Below are positions 17,827 to 27,325 of a stretch of 37,980 bases of DNA, piece by piece (within the stretch, counting starts at the first letter, position 1; each line of letters starts with the position of its first letter). The notes beneath the pieces were generated by a model. That model made no database searches. It saw nothing but the letters and a program-made list of their open reading frames with translations, and was not told the origin of the DNA. Source of the stretch: an uncultured SAR116 cluster alpha proteobacterium (GTDB taxonomy: Bacteria > Pseudomonadota > Alphaproteobacteria > Puniceispirillales > Marisalimonadaceae); the NCBI GenBank assembly GCA_902530325.1, contig CACAAB010000014.1, positions 1 to 37,980 of the forward strand, written 5' to 3'. The position numbers were made by a program, and so were the translations under genes.

Positions 17827-19107
17827 TTATCTTAAATAATCGAATAGATTCAACTGCGAAATTTTTACGAAAGATTGTTGACTTGCTTGCATAGAAGTTA
17901 GTTTACTTTGTAAATTTGTCACTAGTGCAGCCAAATCTGCGTCTTTCAAATCACTTACATCTTTTTCTACACCTAGTCTTCTATTAGCTAAAAGCTCTAC
18001 CTGTCTTTCTAGAGAATTTGTCCTAGCTCCGATTTCACCTCTATTGTTAGAAATATGAACCTGTGTTGAAGCAACATTATCTAATTGTTTTGAGGGCAAT
18101 TGATCATTATCGTATAGTTTTTGAACTCCACCAATGTTGTTTCCAGATCCATCTGTTGGTTGAACGTTAAAAAAAGACGTAGGGTCTTTTTGAGCAGTAT
18201 CAATACCATAAACTGAAAGATTATTAATTTCCATTGGACCATTAACTGAGTCAGTTAATTTAATTGTTTTTCCATCATCCATAATAGTTGCAACTACACC
18301 TGTATTACTTAGGTTAATTTGCCTCACAAACTCTGAGGGATCTTCACCTGTAATTTCAGTTGTAATGGTAGCTGTACCTAAATTTCCTGTTAAATCAAAG
18401 GTCCAAGTTCCAGGATTTTTATTTTCAAAAGTTAGCTCAGCTACACCTGTTGATTTTACTGAATTTACTCCTCCAGAAGCTGTTCTTATTGAATAACTGA
18501 TATCTTCTAACATTTGAAAAATAGAAACGTTCTCACCTAATGGTCCCTTAACTGCTTGAAACAAAGTTCCCCCGTCTAAAGTTGTTTCCATCACTCGAGA
18601 TTCAGAAATAGATAAAGATGCTATGCCTCTATCGCCTTTATAATTAATTTTACCAGCTAAATCCTTTTCAAAAGGGATTGTATTTGTTTTATAACCACTG
18701 AATAAAAAACTTCCATTACTATCTTGAGCATTTGCTAGACTTAATACTTCTTCTTTCATCTGATCAACTTCAATTGCAATTGCTTCTCTATCAGAAGCTC
18801 CTAATACATCACTTGAAGCTTGTATAATTAATTCTTGAACTCTAGTAAAAATATTTGATAAATTTTCTAAGTTTTTATCCAGCAAAGATAACCTATCATT
18901 TGCTGAATTAACATTTCTCTCGTATTGTTCAATTTGTTTTTTTACTACATTTAATCCTGATAATTCAACAGAGCCAACTGGATCATCTGAGGCCCTTAAA
19001 ATATTTTCACCAGTTGCAATTTTATTCTGAAGATCTTGAAGTTCTTCAGTTGTTGATGAAAATTGTTTTAACTGCTGTTGATTAAATAATTTTGAACTTA
19101 TCTGCAT
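17827..19107 (-). CDS. flgL: Hook-filament junction protein FlgL (HAP3)
   Basis: FlgL forms the last ring between hook and filament. The flagellin-like N-terminus (QDLQNKIATGENILRASDDPVGSVELSGL ... ANDRLSLLDKNLENLSNIFTRVQELIIQASS) and C-terminal helix (LVTNLQSKLTSMQASQQSFVKISQLNLFDYL) are typical. At 426 aa it is only modestly longer than common FlgL proteins of 300-420 aa and lacks the repeat modules found in FliC, FliD and FlgK. It is the last gene of the flgG-flgL run, 19 bases after flgK. The ribosome site is weak. It ends facing the unknown gene at 17333. Confidence 0.92.
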   Translation of the reverse strand: MQISSKLFNQQQLKQFSSTTEELQDLQNKIATGENILRASDDPVGSVELSGLNVVKKQIEQYERNVNSANDRLSLLDKNLENLSNIFTRVQELIIQASSDVLGASDREAIAIEVDQMKEEVLSLANAQDSNGSFLFSGYKTNTIPFEKDLAGKINYKGDRGIASLSISESRVMETTLDGGTLFQAVKGPLGENVSIFQMLEDISYSIRTASGGVNSVKSTGVAELTFENKNPGTWTFDLTGNLGTATITTEITGEDPSEFVRQINLSNTGVVATIMDDGKTIKLTDSVNGPMEINNLSVYGIDTAQKDPTSFFNVQPTDGSGNNIGGVQKLYDNDQLPSKQLDNVASTQVHISNNRGEIGARTNSLERQVELLANRRLGVEKDVSDLKDADLAALVTNLQSKLTSMQASQQSFVKISQLNLFDYLR

Positions 19108-19126
19108 TTAAAAACCACTTTAATTA

Positions 19127-22100
19127 TTAAACAACATCTATAAGAGATTGAAACATCTCTTTAGCAGTTTGCAATATTCGTGCCGAAGCTTGATAAGCTT
19201 GTTGAAATTCTAGTAAATGAGCTGCTTCCTCATCAAGATTTACACCAGCAAACTCACTTTGACTTGCCTCTGCTGCATCTAGGGTGCTAGAAGCTGAGTC
19301 CAAAGATAATTTACTTGCTTGAACATTTGATCCAACCTTTGCAACAGTAGTATTAAAGATTTCTTGGAAGTTGCCTTTATTACTACCTGATTTATCAGAT
19401 CCTTGAAGATTTAAAATATTAATTATATTTCTATTATCTCCAAAACCATCCTTATTACTAGAAAAATCAAAGCTATTGTTAACTATAGTATCTTCAGAAA
19501 ATTGAAATTTTGTATTATTTACTTCAAAAACTCTATTAACATCAAGAATTCTAGAGGCTATTGAATGGCCACTCTTTTTGTCAAAAATTTCAACTTTATT
19601 TTTATTTGTTGCATCAACTTTAATGGTTAATTCAGGCTCGAATTCATCATTTAGATTTTCGCTTTCAGAAAATTGATCATATTCTGCACTTATTTTTCTT
19701 GCTCCACCACCCATAACAATTGTAATCAAGTCCTCTGGTGGCAGATTAGTTAAGCTTATTTTTTCAGCAACTGAGTTTTGAATTGATCCGTCTGGGATGT
19801 CAACTTTTACTGGTTCTCCAGAAAAGGAGGATACCTTTAAATTATCATTATCAATAACGGCTCTGATATCTTGGGTTTTAAAACCATACACTTTGTTAGC
19901 ATTAGGATTTGTATCTATCTTAAAATCAAGTTTATCAACTGTATAACTTAATGATAATCTACCCACCTTTTTTGTCCCAACTTTTACTGTTCCGGCGGAA
20001 TTACTATCAGGTACTATTGATTTAATTTGAGTAAAAACCTTTTTTCCTGTAACGACTACATTTTGACCTTTAGCGGTTAAAACTTCAGTTTGTGAGTTAC
20101 CAAATTGATCTAAGCCAGTTATTGTATATTTTCCTGTGTCAGCTCCTGCCGGTTTAATTGTAACCACTTGCGGTTCCATGACCACAGAAGTTGCTTGTAC
20201 ACCAACCTTAATATTACTTGCTGTATTGTTGGCTACGGATATAGATGAAACTTCACTAAAAGAAATTGTGCCAGTTTTAGTCGAATTATTTCCTCCTGAA
20301 ATTGTTTCGGTCTTAAACACACCATCAGTATCAAGACCTGAAATTACAAAAGAATTATTTTCTTCATTTCCATTACAAAATATTGTTATTTTACCGTTTA
20401 AAGCTTTTGAGTTTTTTAAAGCACCATCAAAAGATAAATCACCTGCTGTTGCCGACTTACTTGTAAATAAACCATCTACATCAGTTGTTGATAAAATACC
20501 GTCAGTAATTATACCAACTCCTGCTGACATTCTATCGTTATATATAGAATCTTCAAGAGTTATGCCTGATGATTCATTCCATGATAAAGTTAATGAAGAA
20601 GATGGTGACCCACTAAATGCAGATCCGTCACTATTGAAAAATACAGGAACATCATTTTCAAATTTAATTGTATAGTCTGTTTTAATGTCATTTTGTGTAA
20701 CCTCTATACCAATTGCAGGACTAGAAGTTGTTGGTTGAACAACAAAATTACCAAGCATGGTAGTTATGCCTTCTTTTAAACCAAATATTTCAGCATTAGC
20801 AGTATTCGCGGTATTAGCAACTAACTTAAATTGAGCACCTTCGATTGTACCTTCTGCTGTAGCTATAAGTTCATAACCTTGTGCAGTTCCAATTTCTATG
20901 TTGCCTGAAGTATTTGATGCTGGGGTAATTGAGCTAATTGTTTTAAATAAACCTGATGACACTACTGTTTTTCCAGAGTTTGGGCCTGAGATAGTTTCAG
21001 TTTTACTTAATCCGTCTGTTCCTATGCCGACTATTTTAAAAGAATTTTCACTTTCATTACCTGTTGAAGTTATTGATATCCTTGTACCCAAAGATGAACC
21101 AAAAGCTGGTTCAGTTCCAACATTAATTCCTGTTGCCGCATCATCAGAAGAAATATTTGTAATTTCTGTAAATAACTTAGTACCCTTAACTGTATTATTA
21201 TTTACACCTGTAATAGTCTCAGTTTGGTCATTACCGTCTAAATCTTTGCCAGTTATAGTAAAAATAACAGATGCATTATTAGAAGAACTTTGAATGCTAA
21301 CAGTGGATTTCAAGTTACTAGCTGATCCAGAGCTTGTTTGAGCTCCATCAAGCGTAAAAGCGCCTGCACTTCCACGTGTTTCATTATCAACAAGACCATC
21401 GCTATCTGATGATACTGAATTTAGACCATTTATAATTAATTCTGTTGATGCTGTCCCAGTTTGAGTAGTAGCAATTAAATTTGGTATATTTTCTGATGTA
21501 CCATTAAAACGTGCTTTTATTCTGTTTGTTTCAGGTCCTTCTACCAATAATTCTCCTGATGCCATCTTTAAAGTATAAATTTGTCCTTCAAAGCTTAGGT
21601 CCACTGATTGTCCATCTTTAGGTAAGGAGTTTAGGACTTTACTTTTTATTTGAGCAGTTGGGGTTTCAGATCTCAATGATGTTAGTAGCGCTGTAGATAC
21701 TTCCTTTTGGGTATCTATATTTAGGGCATTTGCATCGATTGTAGTATTCCAATTTCCATCAGCTGCTTTTGTACCAATCCTAATTTGACCATTATTTGTG
21801 CCAGACGGAGTTATTGATGTTACAGATTTGAAAATATTGGTGGAAGTTACCACTCCCCCATTTGATCCCTTTATGTCTTCAATAATAGATTCATTATCTA
21901 AACCAAAACCAACTATTCTAAAAGTTGTTCCTGTTGTGTCTTCCCTACTTTTTATTTGTATTTTAGCACCTAAGTATTCAGATGTTGATAAAACACCGTT
22001 TAATCCAGTAGCAAAACTCTCAATTGCAGTGCCAGAAGTAAAAGACGTTAATTGAACTAAGCTATCATCGTCATTTATATCATTATGACTAGCTGTTCCA

Positions 22101-25100
22101 ATTTTAATATTGCCATTTCCATTAGCTGAAGTCTCAATTGATGTTATGGTAGTGAATTTTGTTGAACCTACCACTGTATCGGCTTTTGTTCCAATTTTGA
22201 TAGTGCCACTAGCAGCGGCTGAAGTCGTAATTGATGTTATTTTACTAAATTTTGACAAACCTTCAGCTGTATTAGAAGCTGTCGCACCTTTAATTTGTTC
22301 TGTAATAGTGGTTCCACTTGAGTTAGTTCCAGTAACTGTAAATGTATTTAAGCTTTCATCCGCAGTACAGAAAATGGTTACAACTGCATTTAAATTTTCT
22401 TTCGGTGGACTTAAAATTCCATTCGGTGTGATTGTCCCTGCAGCACCAGGATTAGCTAAAGTAAATAAACTATCATCGTCAATTTTTGTCGCACCTTTAA
22501 TTTGTTCTGTAATAGTGGTACCACTTGAGTCAGTTCCTGTAACTGTAAATGTGTTTGCACTTTCATCCGCAGAACAGAAAATAGTTATAACTGCATTTAA
22601 ATCGTTGGCGTCTTTTAAAGAACCATCTAGTGTGAGTGTCCCTGCATTACCAAGAGCTTGATATTTAAATAAGCTATCATCATCATTTACAAATAATTTG
22701 TAATCTTTTTGATTAATATCAATTCCATATTTTGATAACCCAACAACAGCTTTTTTCCCGTCAGGAGACCCAAGACTATTATCTAAATCATCAAATATTT
22801 CAGGTATTATAGTTACAACTTCTCCTGTTTTGCTTCTATTTACATTCACATATCCATTTGTTAAAGCATCTGTTACCGCTACATTTGAAACCCCTGAATT
22901 TATTTGTGTTGTAAAAGTTTCACTTGATACAAATTTTATTTCACCTTTAATATTGGCTGAAACCTTTTTTGTATCACTTATATCTATTAATAATCTTGAA
23001 TTTCTTTGTGAGTCATTTTCACTTAAGTTTTCATAATCTTTTCCAAATACTTCCAGAGTAAAATCTGAGGGAGCTGTAATATTTTTTAAGTTAATGTCGT
23101 ATCCATCTTTAGATTCAATAATTATTTTCTTGAAGTCACCAGTAACAGTTGCTGACAAAGCAGTTTGAGAAGAATACTCATTTATTCTTTTTGCAAGTGC
23201 TGAAATATCACTCGCGTCTACACTTGCATTTATTGAGACTGCTTCTGGGTTTTTGCCTTTTAAATCAAATGTAATGGAACCACTAACACCATCATTAAAA
23301 GGTCCAAGTAATACTTTAGTACTTGCAGACACATGTACTCCTGTTCCAGCTAATTCAGTATTTAATTTATTAGCTAAATAGTAAGCACTAGAACCCACCG
23401 GTACATTTGTAGTTTTTTCTATGTTATCATTATTAGTAACTTTTAGAGAATAACCAATAGCTTCTGTTCCAATAGTTACCTTGCCGGCTGAATTTCCATT
23501 TATACTAATATTTCTTACCCTACTAAATACTTTACTGCCAACAACTGTCGCTGCATTACCACCAGGTATTGTTTCAGTTTGGTACAATCCATCGAGGTCA
23601 TAACCTGTAACTGTAAATGTTCTTGATGACTCATCTTTCTCGCATGCTAATGAGATAATAGAATTAAGTTCTTTTGAATGAATTTTTGTTCCATCCAGTG
23701 TTAACGTACCTGTTGTTACAGTTTTAGGTGTAAACAAACCATCCATGTCTGTTTCTTGCTCGTTGTAACTAAGGTTTGAGCCAAAACTACTTGTAAAATC
23801 ACCCTTTGCTGTTTTCCTATTTGAGTCAATGCCTCTATAATTATTATTTAAATAATCATTCCTGTATTCAGCACTATCTAAAAAACCATTTTCTACTTTC
23901 ATTAAGGATGCAATCTGGGATGCATTCAATGAAGTTCCAGACACATGCCTTCCATCCCTAGTAAAAATTTGTAAATTACTTGCTGAGGCTTCTCCAGGTG
24001 TTAAATTTGAAATTGAAGGGCTAAAAGAATTACCTCTAGACAAAATAGATGAACTAGAAATATCAAAAGTAGAAGAACCAATCGTTAGAAAACCATTGGA
24101 ACCTGATGCAAACAAACCTAGTTTTTTAAAATTATGTTGATTTTTTCCATCTAACATCAAACCAGAGTTAAGTAGATTAGCTAATTCTTCTACTGTTTTA
24201 ATACCATCTCCAGGGTCTGTGGCTGCTGAGCTTATTGTGATTACTTCGTTGTCACTCCCATCAGTAAGTTTAATATTGAATGATGAGAATCCTTTAATTT
24301 CTGCATCAGAAATAGTAAATGTAGCAGATGATTGGTTTCCTAGAGAACTTAAATTTATTGATTTAGTAGTTGAAGGAATTGTTGTTACAGGACCGTCTTT
24401 TAAGAAAGATGTTGCAACCAACGGGTTTCCACTAGAAGTAAAAACTTCATTGAGACTTGGAGGATGATCTATTTCAGTTTGAGTTGTTGAACCTATAATA
24501 TTTAATTCAACTCCACCAACGTTAGAAGCGCTTTTTGAAATTAAACTCTTGGATGCTGCTGCAAAATCTTCAGGATTTTGAAGATGAAATTTCATTGCAC
24601 CTGCTTTTGTTAGAGAGGGTGATATTTCAAAACCGTCACCATCTTGAGGCTGACCAATTATTTCAATTTGATAACCATTAAAGTTAATTTTATTTCCTGT
24701 TGCTGTAGACAGACCTTTAGAGTCTCTTATTTCCCAATTATTATTTATTTTTGAATAATTTACTAAAATTTTCTCCTGATTAATTTTACTTGGGTCACCC
24801 TCAATCATGTTTAATTGCATTTCTGATTTATTACTAAAATTAGCTTGAGGTAACATAGAATTTACTGAAAACATAGCCTTTCCAGATTTACCATTGAGAT
24901 CAATTCCAGAGGTTTGAATTTCATTAACATCATTTGCAAATTGTTCTGCAAGTTTACTTATTTCACTACTAACTGAGTCAACTAAATTGTAAAAATTTGA
25001 AATTCCAGATATAATACCTGAAGTATAAATTCCAGCAGTTTTCTTGCCACCACCTTCATTAATAATTAATGAAATATTTTTATTATCAGAAGCAGATGTT

Positions 25101-25843
25101 ATTATTGAACCTTTACTTCTATTTACTAAAAAAGCACCATTACCTGAATCACCCAATCTTACAATAACTTCTCCAGTATCAGCATAATCCACAGTGAAAT
25201 TTAAAAGTTTTGATAAGTCTATTAACAACTTATCTCTTGCATCTAAAACATCATTTGATGCATCACTAGTACCACTAGTTGCAATTAGTTTATTTATTTC
25301 GACTAATTGATTTATATATAAATTTGCCTCTGTTATTTTTATATCGACTTGCCTTATTGAGTTTGATTTAAAATTTTTTAGTTGATCATCATAATTATTA
25401 AATTCAGAAGCTAATGCTCTACCGGCCTCTAAAGAAACTGCCCTTGCTGAAATGCTATCTGGATTACTTGCTACATCTTGAAGGGTATCAAAAAATCTTC
25501 CTATAAAAACACCTAAATCACTTCCTGAAGGTAATAACATATTCTCTAAATCACTTAACTTAGAAACAAAATCATTCAACATTTCATAATCAGATTGGGA
25601 TGTTCTAGTTTTGTCTGCAAGATACGCATCAAAAGAACGTCTTACATTTGTTACTCTTACACCTAAACCAGATTGATCAGAAACATTTGTTGGCCCACCT
25701 GTAACACCAGCTACTTCAGCAACATCAGCTCTTCTTTTGTTATATCCATCAGTATTGATATTAGCTATATTTTGCCCTGTTACAGATAATGCCTGTCTAT
25801 ATGCTTGAACACCAGTTTTTCCAATTTCAAATAAAGAGGCCAT
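19127..25843 (-). CDS. flgK: Giant hook-filament junction protein FlgK (HAP1)
   Basis: FlgK forms the first ring on the hook tip. The N-terminus (GKTGVQAYRQALSVTGQNIANINTDGYNKRRADVAEV, DAYLADKTRTSQSDYEMLNDFVSKL) and the C-terminus (EFAGVNLDEEAAHLLEFQQAYQASARILQTAKEMFQSLIDVV) are standard. The length is 2238 aa against a usual 450-650. The frame is uninterrupted. The ~1600 extra residues lie between about 500 and 2100. They contain roughly eight full and one partial copies of the 'TGTDxxGxxxTETIxG' module, spread through other beta-rich sequence. It starts immediately after the flgJ stop with AAGGG upstream. Other HAP genes surround it in the usual order. The function of the extra region is unknown; an external decoration of the hook tip is the simplest inference. 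Confidence 0.95.
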   Translation of the reverse strand: MASLFEIGKTGVQAYRQALSVTGQNIANINTDGYNKRRADVAEVAGVTGGPTNVSDQSGLGVRVTNVRRSFDAYLADKTRTSQSDYEMLNDFVSKLSDLENMLLPSGSDLGVFIGRFFDTLQDVASNPDSISARAVSLEAGRALASEFNNYDDQLKNFKSNSIRQVDIKITEANLYINQLVEINKLIATSGTSDASNDVLDARDKLLIDLSKLLNFTVDYADTGEVIVRLGDSGNGAFLVNRSKGSIITSASDNKNISLIINEGGGKKTAGIYTSGIISGISNFYNLVDSVSSEISKLAEQFANDVNEIQTSGIDLNGKSGKAMFSVNSMLPQANFSNKSEMQLNMIEGDPSKINQEKILVNYSKINNNWEIRDSKGLSTATGNKINFNGYQIEIIGQPQDGDGFEISPSLTKAGAMKFHLQNPEDFAAASKSLISKSASNVGGVELNIIGSTTQTEIDHPPSLNEVFTSSGNPLVATSFLKDGPVTTIPSTTKSINLSSLGNQSSATFTISDAEIKGFSSFNIKLTDGSDNEVITISSAATDPGDGIKTVEELANLLNSGLMLDGKNQHNFKKLGLFASGSNGFLTIGSSTFDISSSSILSRGNSFSPSISNLTPGEASASNLQIFTRDGRHVSGTSLNASQIASLMKVENGFLDSAEYRNDYLNNNYRGIDSNRKTAKGDFTSSFGSNLSYNEQETDMDGLFTPKTVTTGTLTLDGTKIHSKELNSIISLACEKDESSRTFTVTGYDLDGLYQTETIPGGNAATVVGSKVFSRVRNISINGNSAGKVTIGTEAIGYSLKVTNNDNIEKTTNVPVGSSAYYLANKLNTELAGTGVHVSASTKVLLGPFNDGVSGSITFDLKGKNPEAVSINASVDASDISALAKRINEYSSQTALSATVTGDFKKIIIESKDGYDINLKNITAPSDFTLEVFGKDYENLSENDSQRNSRLLIDISDTKKVSANIKGEIKFVSSETFTTQINSGVSNVAVTDALTNGYVNVNRSKTGEVVTIIPEIFDDLDNSLGSPDGKKAVVGLSKYGIDINQKDYKLFVNDDDSLFKYQALGNAGTLTLDGSLKDANDLNAVITIFCSADESANTFTVTGTDSSGTTITEQIKGATKIDDDSLFTLANPGAAGTITPNGILSPPKENLNAVVTIFCTADESLNTFTVTGTNSSGTTITEQIKGATASNTAEGLSKFSKITSITTSAAASGTIKIGTKADTVVGSTKFTTITSIETSANGNGNIKIGTASHNDINDDDSLVQLTSFTSGTAIESFATGLNGVLSTSEYLGAKIQIKSREDTTGTTFRIVGFGLDNESIIEDIKGSNGGVVTSTNIFKSVTSITPSGTNNGQIRIGTKAADGNWNTTIDANALNIDTQKEVSTALLTSLRSETPTAQIKSKVLNSLPKDGQSVDLSFEGQIYTLKMASGELLVEGPETNRIKARFNGTSENIPNLIATTQTGTASTELIINGLNSVSSDSDGLVDNETRGSAGAFTLDGAQTSSGSASNLKSTVSIQSSSNNASVIFTITGKDLDGNDQTETITGVNNNTVKGTKLFTEITNISSDDAATGINVGTEPAFGSSLGTRISITSTGNESENSFKIVGIGTDGLSKTETISGPNSGKTVVSSGLFKTISSITPASNTSGNIEIGTAQGYELIATAEGTIEGAQFKLVANTANTANAEIFGLKEGITTMLGNFVVQPTTSSPAIGIEVTQNDIKTDYTIKFENDVPVFFNSDGSAFSGSPSSSLTLSWNESSGITLEDSIYNDRMSAGVGIITDGILSTTDVDGLFTSKSATAGDLSFDGALKNSKALNGKITIFCNGNEENNSFVISGLDTDGVFKTETISGGNNSTKTGTISFSEVSSISVANNTASNIKVGVQATSVVMEPQVVTIKPAGADTGKYTITGLDQFGNSQTEVLTAKGQNVVVTGKKVFTQIKSIVPDSNSAGTVKVGTKKVGRLSLSYTVDKLDFKIDTNPNANKVYGFKTQDIRAVIDNDNLKVSSFSGEPVKVDIPDGSIQNSVAEKISLTNLPPEDLITIVMGGGARKISAEYDQFSESENLNDEFEPELTIKVDATNKNKVEIFDKKSGHSIASRILDVNRVFEVNNTKFQFSEDTIVNNSFDFSSNKDGFGDNRNIINILNLQGSDKSGSNKGNFQEIFNTTVAKVGSNVQASKLSLDSASSTLDAAEASQSEFAGVNLDEEAAHLLEFQQAYQASARILQTAKEMFQSLIDVV
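19965..20445 (-). repeat. FlgK repeat block D (two module copies)
   Basis: Approximate residues 1800-1960 contain two module copies with SFVISGLDTDGVFKTETISG and KYTITGLDQFGNSQTEVLTA, each followed by an S-F or K-V-F strand and an 'I-K-V-G' end. The first is preceded by a TDVDGLFTSKSATAG leader like those of other copies. Confidence 0.75.
20885..21370 (-). repeat. FlgK repeat block C (two copies, shared with FliD)
   Basis: Approximate residues 1490-1653 contain IFTITGKDLDGNDQTETITG and SFKIVGIGTDGLSKTETISG units. The block opens with SDSDGLVDNETRGS and a FTLDGAQ strand. It matches the two-unit block of FliD in order and in much of its sequence, although the DNA has diverged at third positions. 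Confidence 0.8.
21770..22660 (-). repeat. FlgK repeat block B (three and a half copies)
   Basis: Approximate residues 1060-1358 contain two very similar units with TFTVTGT(D/N)SSGTTITEQIKG, a half unit carrying only the KFTTITSIETSANGNGNIKIGT part, and a more divergent unit with TFRIVGFGLDNESIIEDIKG. The first unit is truncated after TEQIKGAT and runs into a DDDSLF linker. This points to unequal recombination inside the array. Confidence 0.8.
22281..22602 (-). repeat. Direct DNA repeat inside flgK, 207-base period
   Basis: Bases from 22281 (GTCGCACCTTTAATTTGTTC) recur from 22488 in the same orientation. About 115 bases align with about ten mismatches. The offset of 207 bases is exactly 69 codons, so the reading frame is kept. 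This is the most recent duplication I could see in the gene. Confidence 0.85.
23465..23705 (-). repeat. FlgK repeat block A (one copy)
   Basis: Approximate residues 713-795 hold one full unit: TLTLDGTKIHSKELNSII, then RTFTVTGYDLDGLYQTETIPG, KVFSRVRNISI and GKVTIGT. It is preceded by TDMDGLFTPKTVTTG. This unit shows the full module best and gives its length as about 80 residues. Confidence 0.75.
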
Positions 25844-26179
25844 TTATTTACCCTTCTTTGGATCAATATGTGATTGAAATTGTTTTATTAATGCATCAGC
25901 AATACCAAAATTATTTTTATTCGATAGAATTTGTGAGTATTCAATATCAAGCATGTTGTTGAATGTATCTTGTGCTTCGGAACTAAAAATTCCTTCTGCT
26001 AACTTACTTTGCCTCGCTTGCTTTAGCATTTGGAAAACAAAAATTGATTCAAATTGATCTGCTACAACTTCCAGTTCTTTATTATTTTTTTGTTTTTCTG
26101 ATAAATTAATATTTTTATCATTTATAGATTTTGTAGCTAAATGATTTAAATGATTAACTTTAGATAATGAATTATCCAT
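25844..26179 (-). CDS. flgJ: FlgJ-type rod-binding protein without muramidase domain
   Basis: This 111-aa protein corresponds to the N-terminal rod-capping domain of FlgJ. The diagnostic region is VADQFESIFVFQMLKQARQSKLAEGIFSSEAQDTFNNMLDIEYSQIL (compare 'FExxFxxxMLKxMR ... Y..MxDxxxxxxLS'). The C-terminal glucosaminidase domain found in enteric FlgJ is absent and flgK follows at once, so a separate enzyme must open the peptidoglycan for the rod. It lies between flgI and flgK as expected. The start at 26179 has GGGATGGG upstream. Confidence 0.88.
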   Translation of the reverse strand: MDNSLSKVNHLNHLATKSINDKNINLSEKQKNNKELEVVADQFESIFVFQMLKQARQSKLAEGIFSSEAQDTFNNMLDIEYSQILSNKNNFGIADALIKQFQSHIDPKKGK

Positions 26180-26190
26180 TAACCCATCCC

Positions 26191-27315
26191 TTAAATTATA
26201 ATCATTTGTGCTCTTAAGGCACCCGCTGCTCTTAGAGCTTCTAAAATTGCAACCAAATCTGCGCTTGTGGTTCCAATGGCGTTTATTGCGTCAACTACAT
26301 CGGCTAAAGAAGTACCCGCATCAAAAACAAATGCTGATGCTGTTTCTGCACCTGCTTTAATTTCAGTATCGTTTTGAGTATTAGCATCTGTAGTTTGTGT
26401 AATGTTTCCCGCATCATCAAATAACGTTTGTCCGGGAGTAGTATTAGTATCTTCGTTTACTTTAACTGTTAAACTACCATGGCTGACAGCTGCAGGGGTA
26501 ACTCTAACATCACCTCCTATTACAATAGTTCCAGTCCTCGCATTTACAACAACTCTTGCAATTGGTGATGCGGGATCTACCTCAAGATTTTCTAAAAGAC
26601 TCATAAAACTTACTTTTTGAGAAGGGTCTTTGGGAGCTCTTACAGAAATTGAAGTATGATCAAGTGCTTTAGCAACATCAGGACCAAATACTTTGTTAAT
26701 TTCTTCAGTTACTCTGTTCGCAGTTGTAAAATCTCCTTGATGAAGGTTCATTACAAAATTTTCAGAATTGATAAAAGGTGCCTCAACCATTCTCTCAACG
26801 GTTGCACCATTTGCAATTGTGCCAACAGTAGGAATATTAACTGACATAGATGAACCATCAGCACCTTCAACACCAAAACCACCAACAGCAAGGTTTCCTT
26901 GTGCAATAGCGTATGTTTTACCATCAGCACCTTTCAAAGGTGTCATTAAGAGTGTACCTCCTCTTAAACTTTTTGCTTTTCCCATTGAGGAAACTGTTAC
27001 ACCAATTTTTTGACCTACCTTTGTAAAAGGATCTAAGTCTGCAGTAATCATAACCGCAGCAGAATTTTTACCACTCAGACTACTTGCATCTACATTCATC
27101 CCAAATTGTGATATTGTTGATTGCATACTTTGAAGTGTGACTGCAAGTGATGAGTCACCTGTTCCATCAAGACCTACAACAATTCCATAACCCATTAATT
27201 GGTTAGATCTAATTCCAGCAAAACTAACCATATCTTTTAATCTATCTGCAAAAACAGTCTCAATAATTGTTGAGAAAAGAAAAATAAAGAAAAAATGTAT
27301 TTTAAAACTTTTCAT
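26191..27315 (-). CDS. flgI: Flagellar P-ring protein FlgI
   Basis: FlgI forms the periplasmic P-ring around the rod. The protein is 374 aa with an N-terminal signal peptide ([23 protein letters not shown], then [11 protein letters not shown]). I set the start at 27315, where AAGGA stands upstream; an extension to 27399 would run into flgH and place residues before the signal peptide. Typical motifs are [33 protein letters not shown] [40 protein letters not shown] and the C-terminal [20 protein letters not shown]. It starts 10 bases after the flgH stop. Confidence 0.95.
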   Translation of the reverse strand: MKSFKIHFFFIFLFSTIIETVFADRLKDMVSFAGIRSNQLMGYGIVVGLDGTGDSSLAVTLQSMQSTISQFGMNVDASSLSGKNSAAVMITADLDPFTKVGQKIGVTVSSMGKAKSLRGGTLLMTPLKGADGKTYAIAQGNLAVGGFGVEGADGSSMSVNIPTVGTIANGATVERMVEAPFINSENFVMNLHQGDFTTANRVTEEINKVFGPDVAKALDHTSISVRAPKDPSQKVSFMSLLENLEVDPASPIARVVVNARTGTIVIGGDVRVTPAAVSHGSLTVKVNEDTNTTPGQTLFDDAGNITQTTDANTQNDTEIKAGAETASAFVFDAGTSLADVVDAINAIGTTSADLVAILEALRAAGALRAQMIII

Positions 27316-27325
27316 AATTAATTCC

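Noticed and set aside
22281..22602. A CRISPR-like or non-coding repeat array
   Set aside because: The repeats are in frame within flgK, differ in spacing and have no palindromic core or cas genes.
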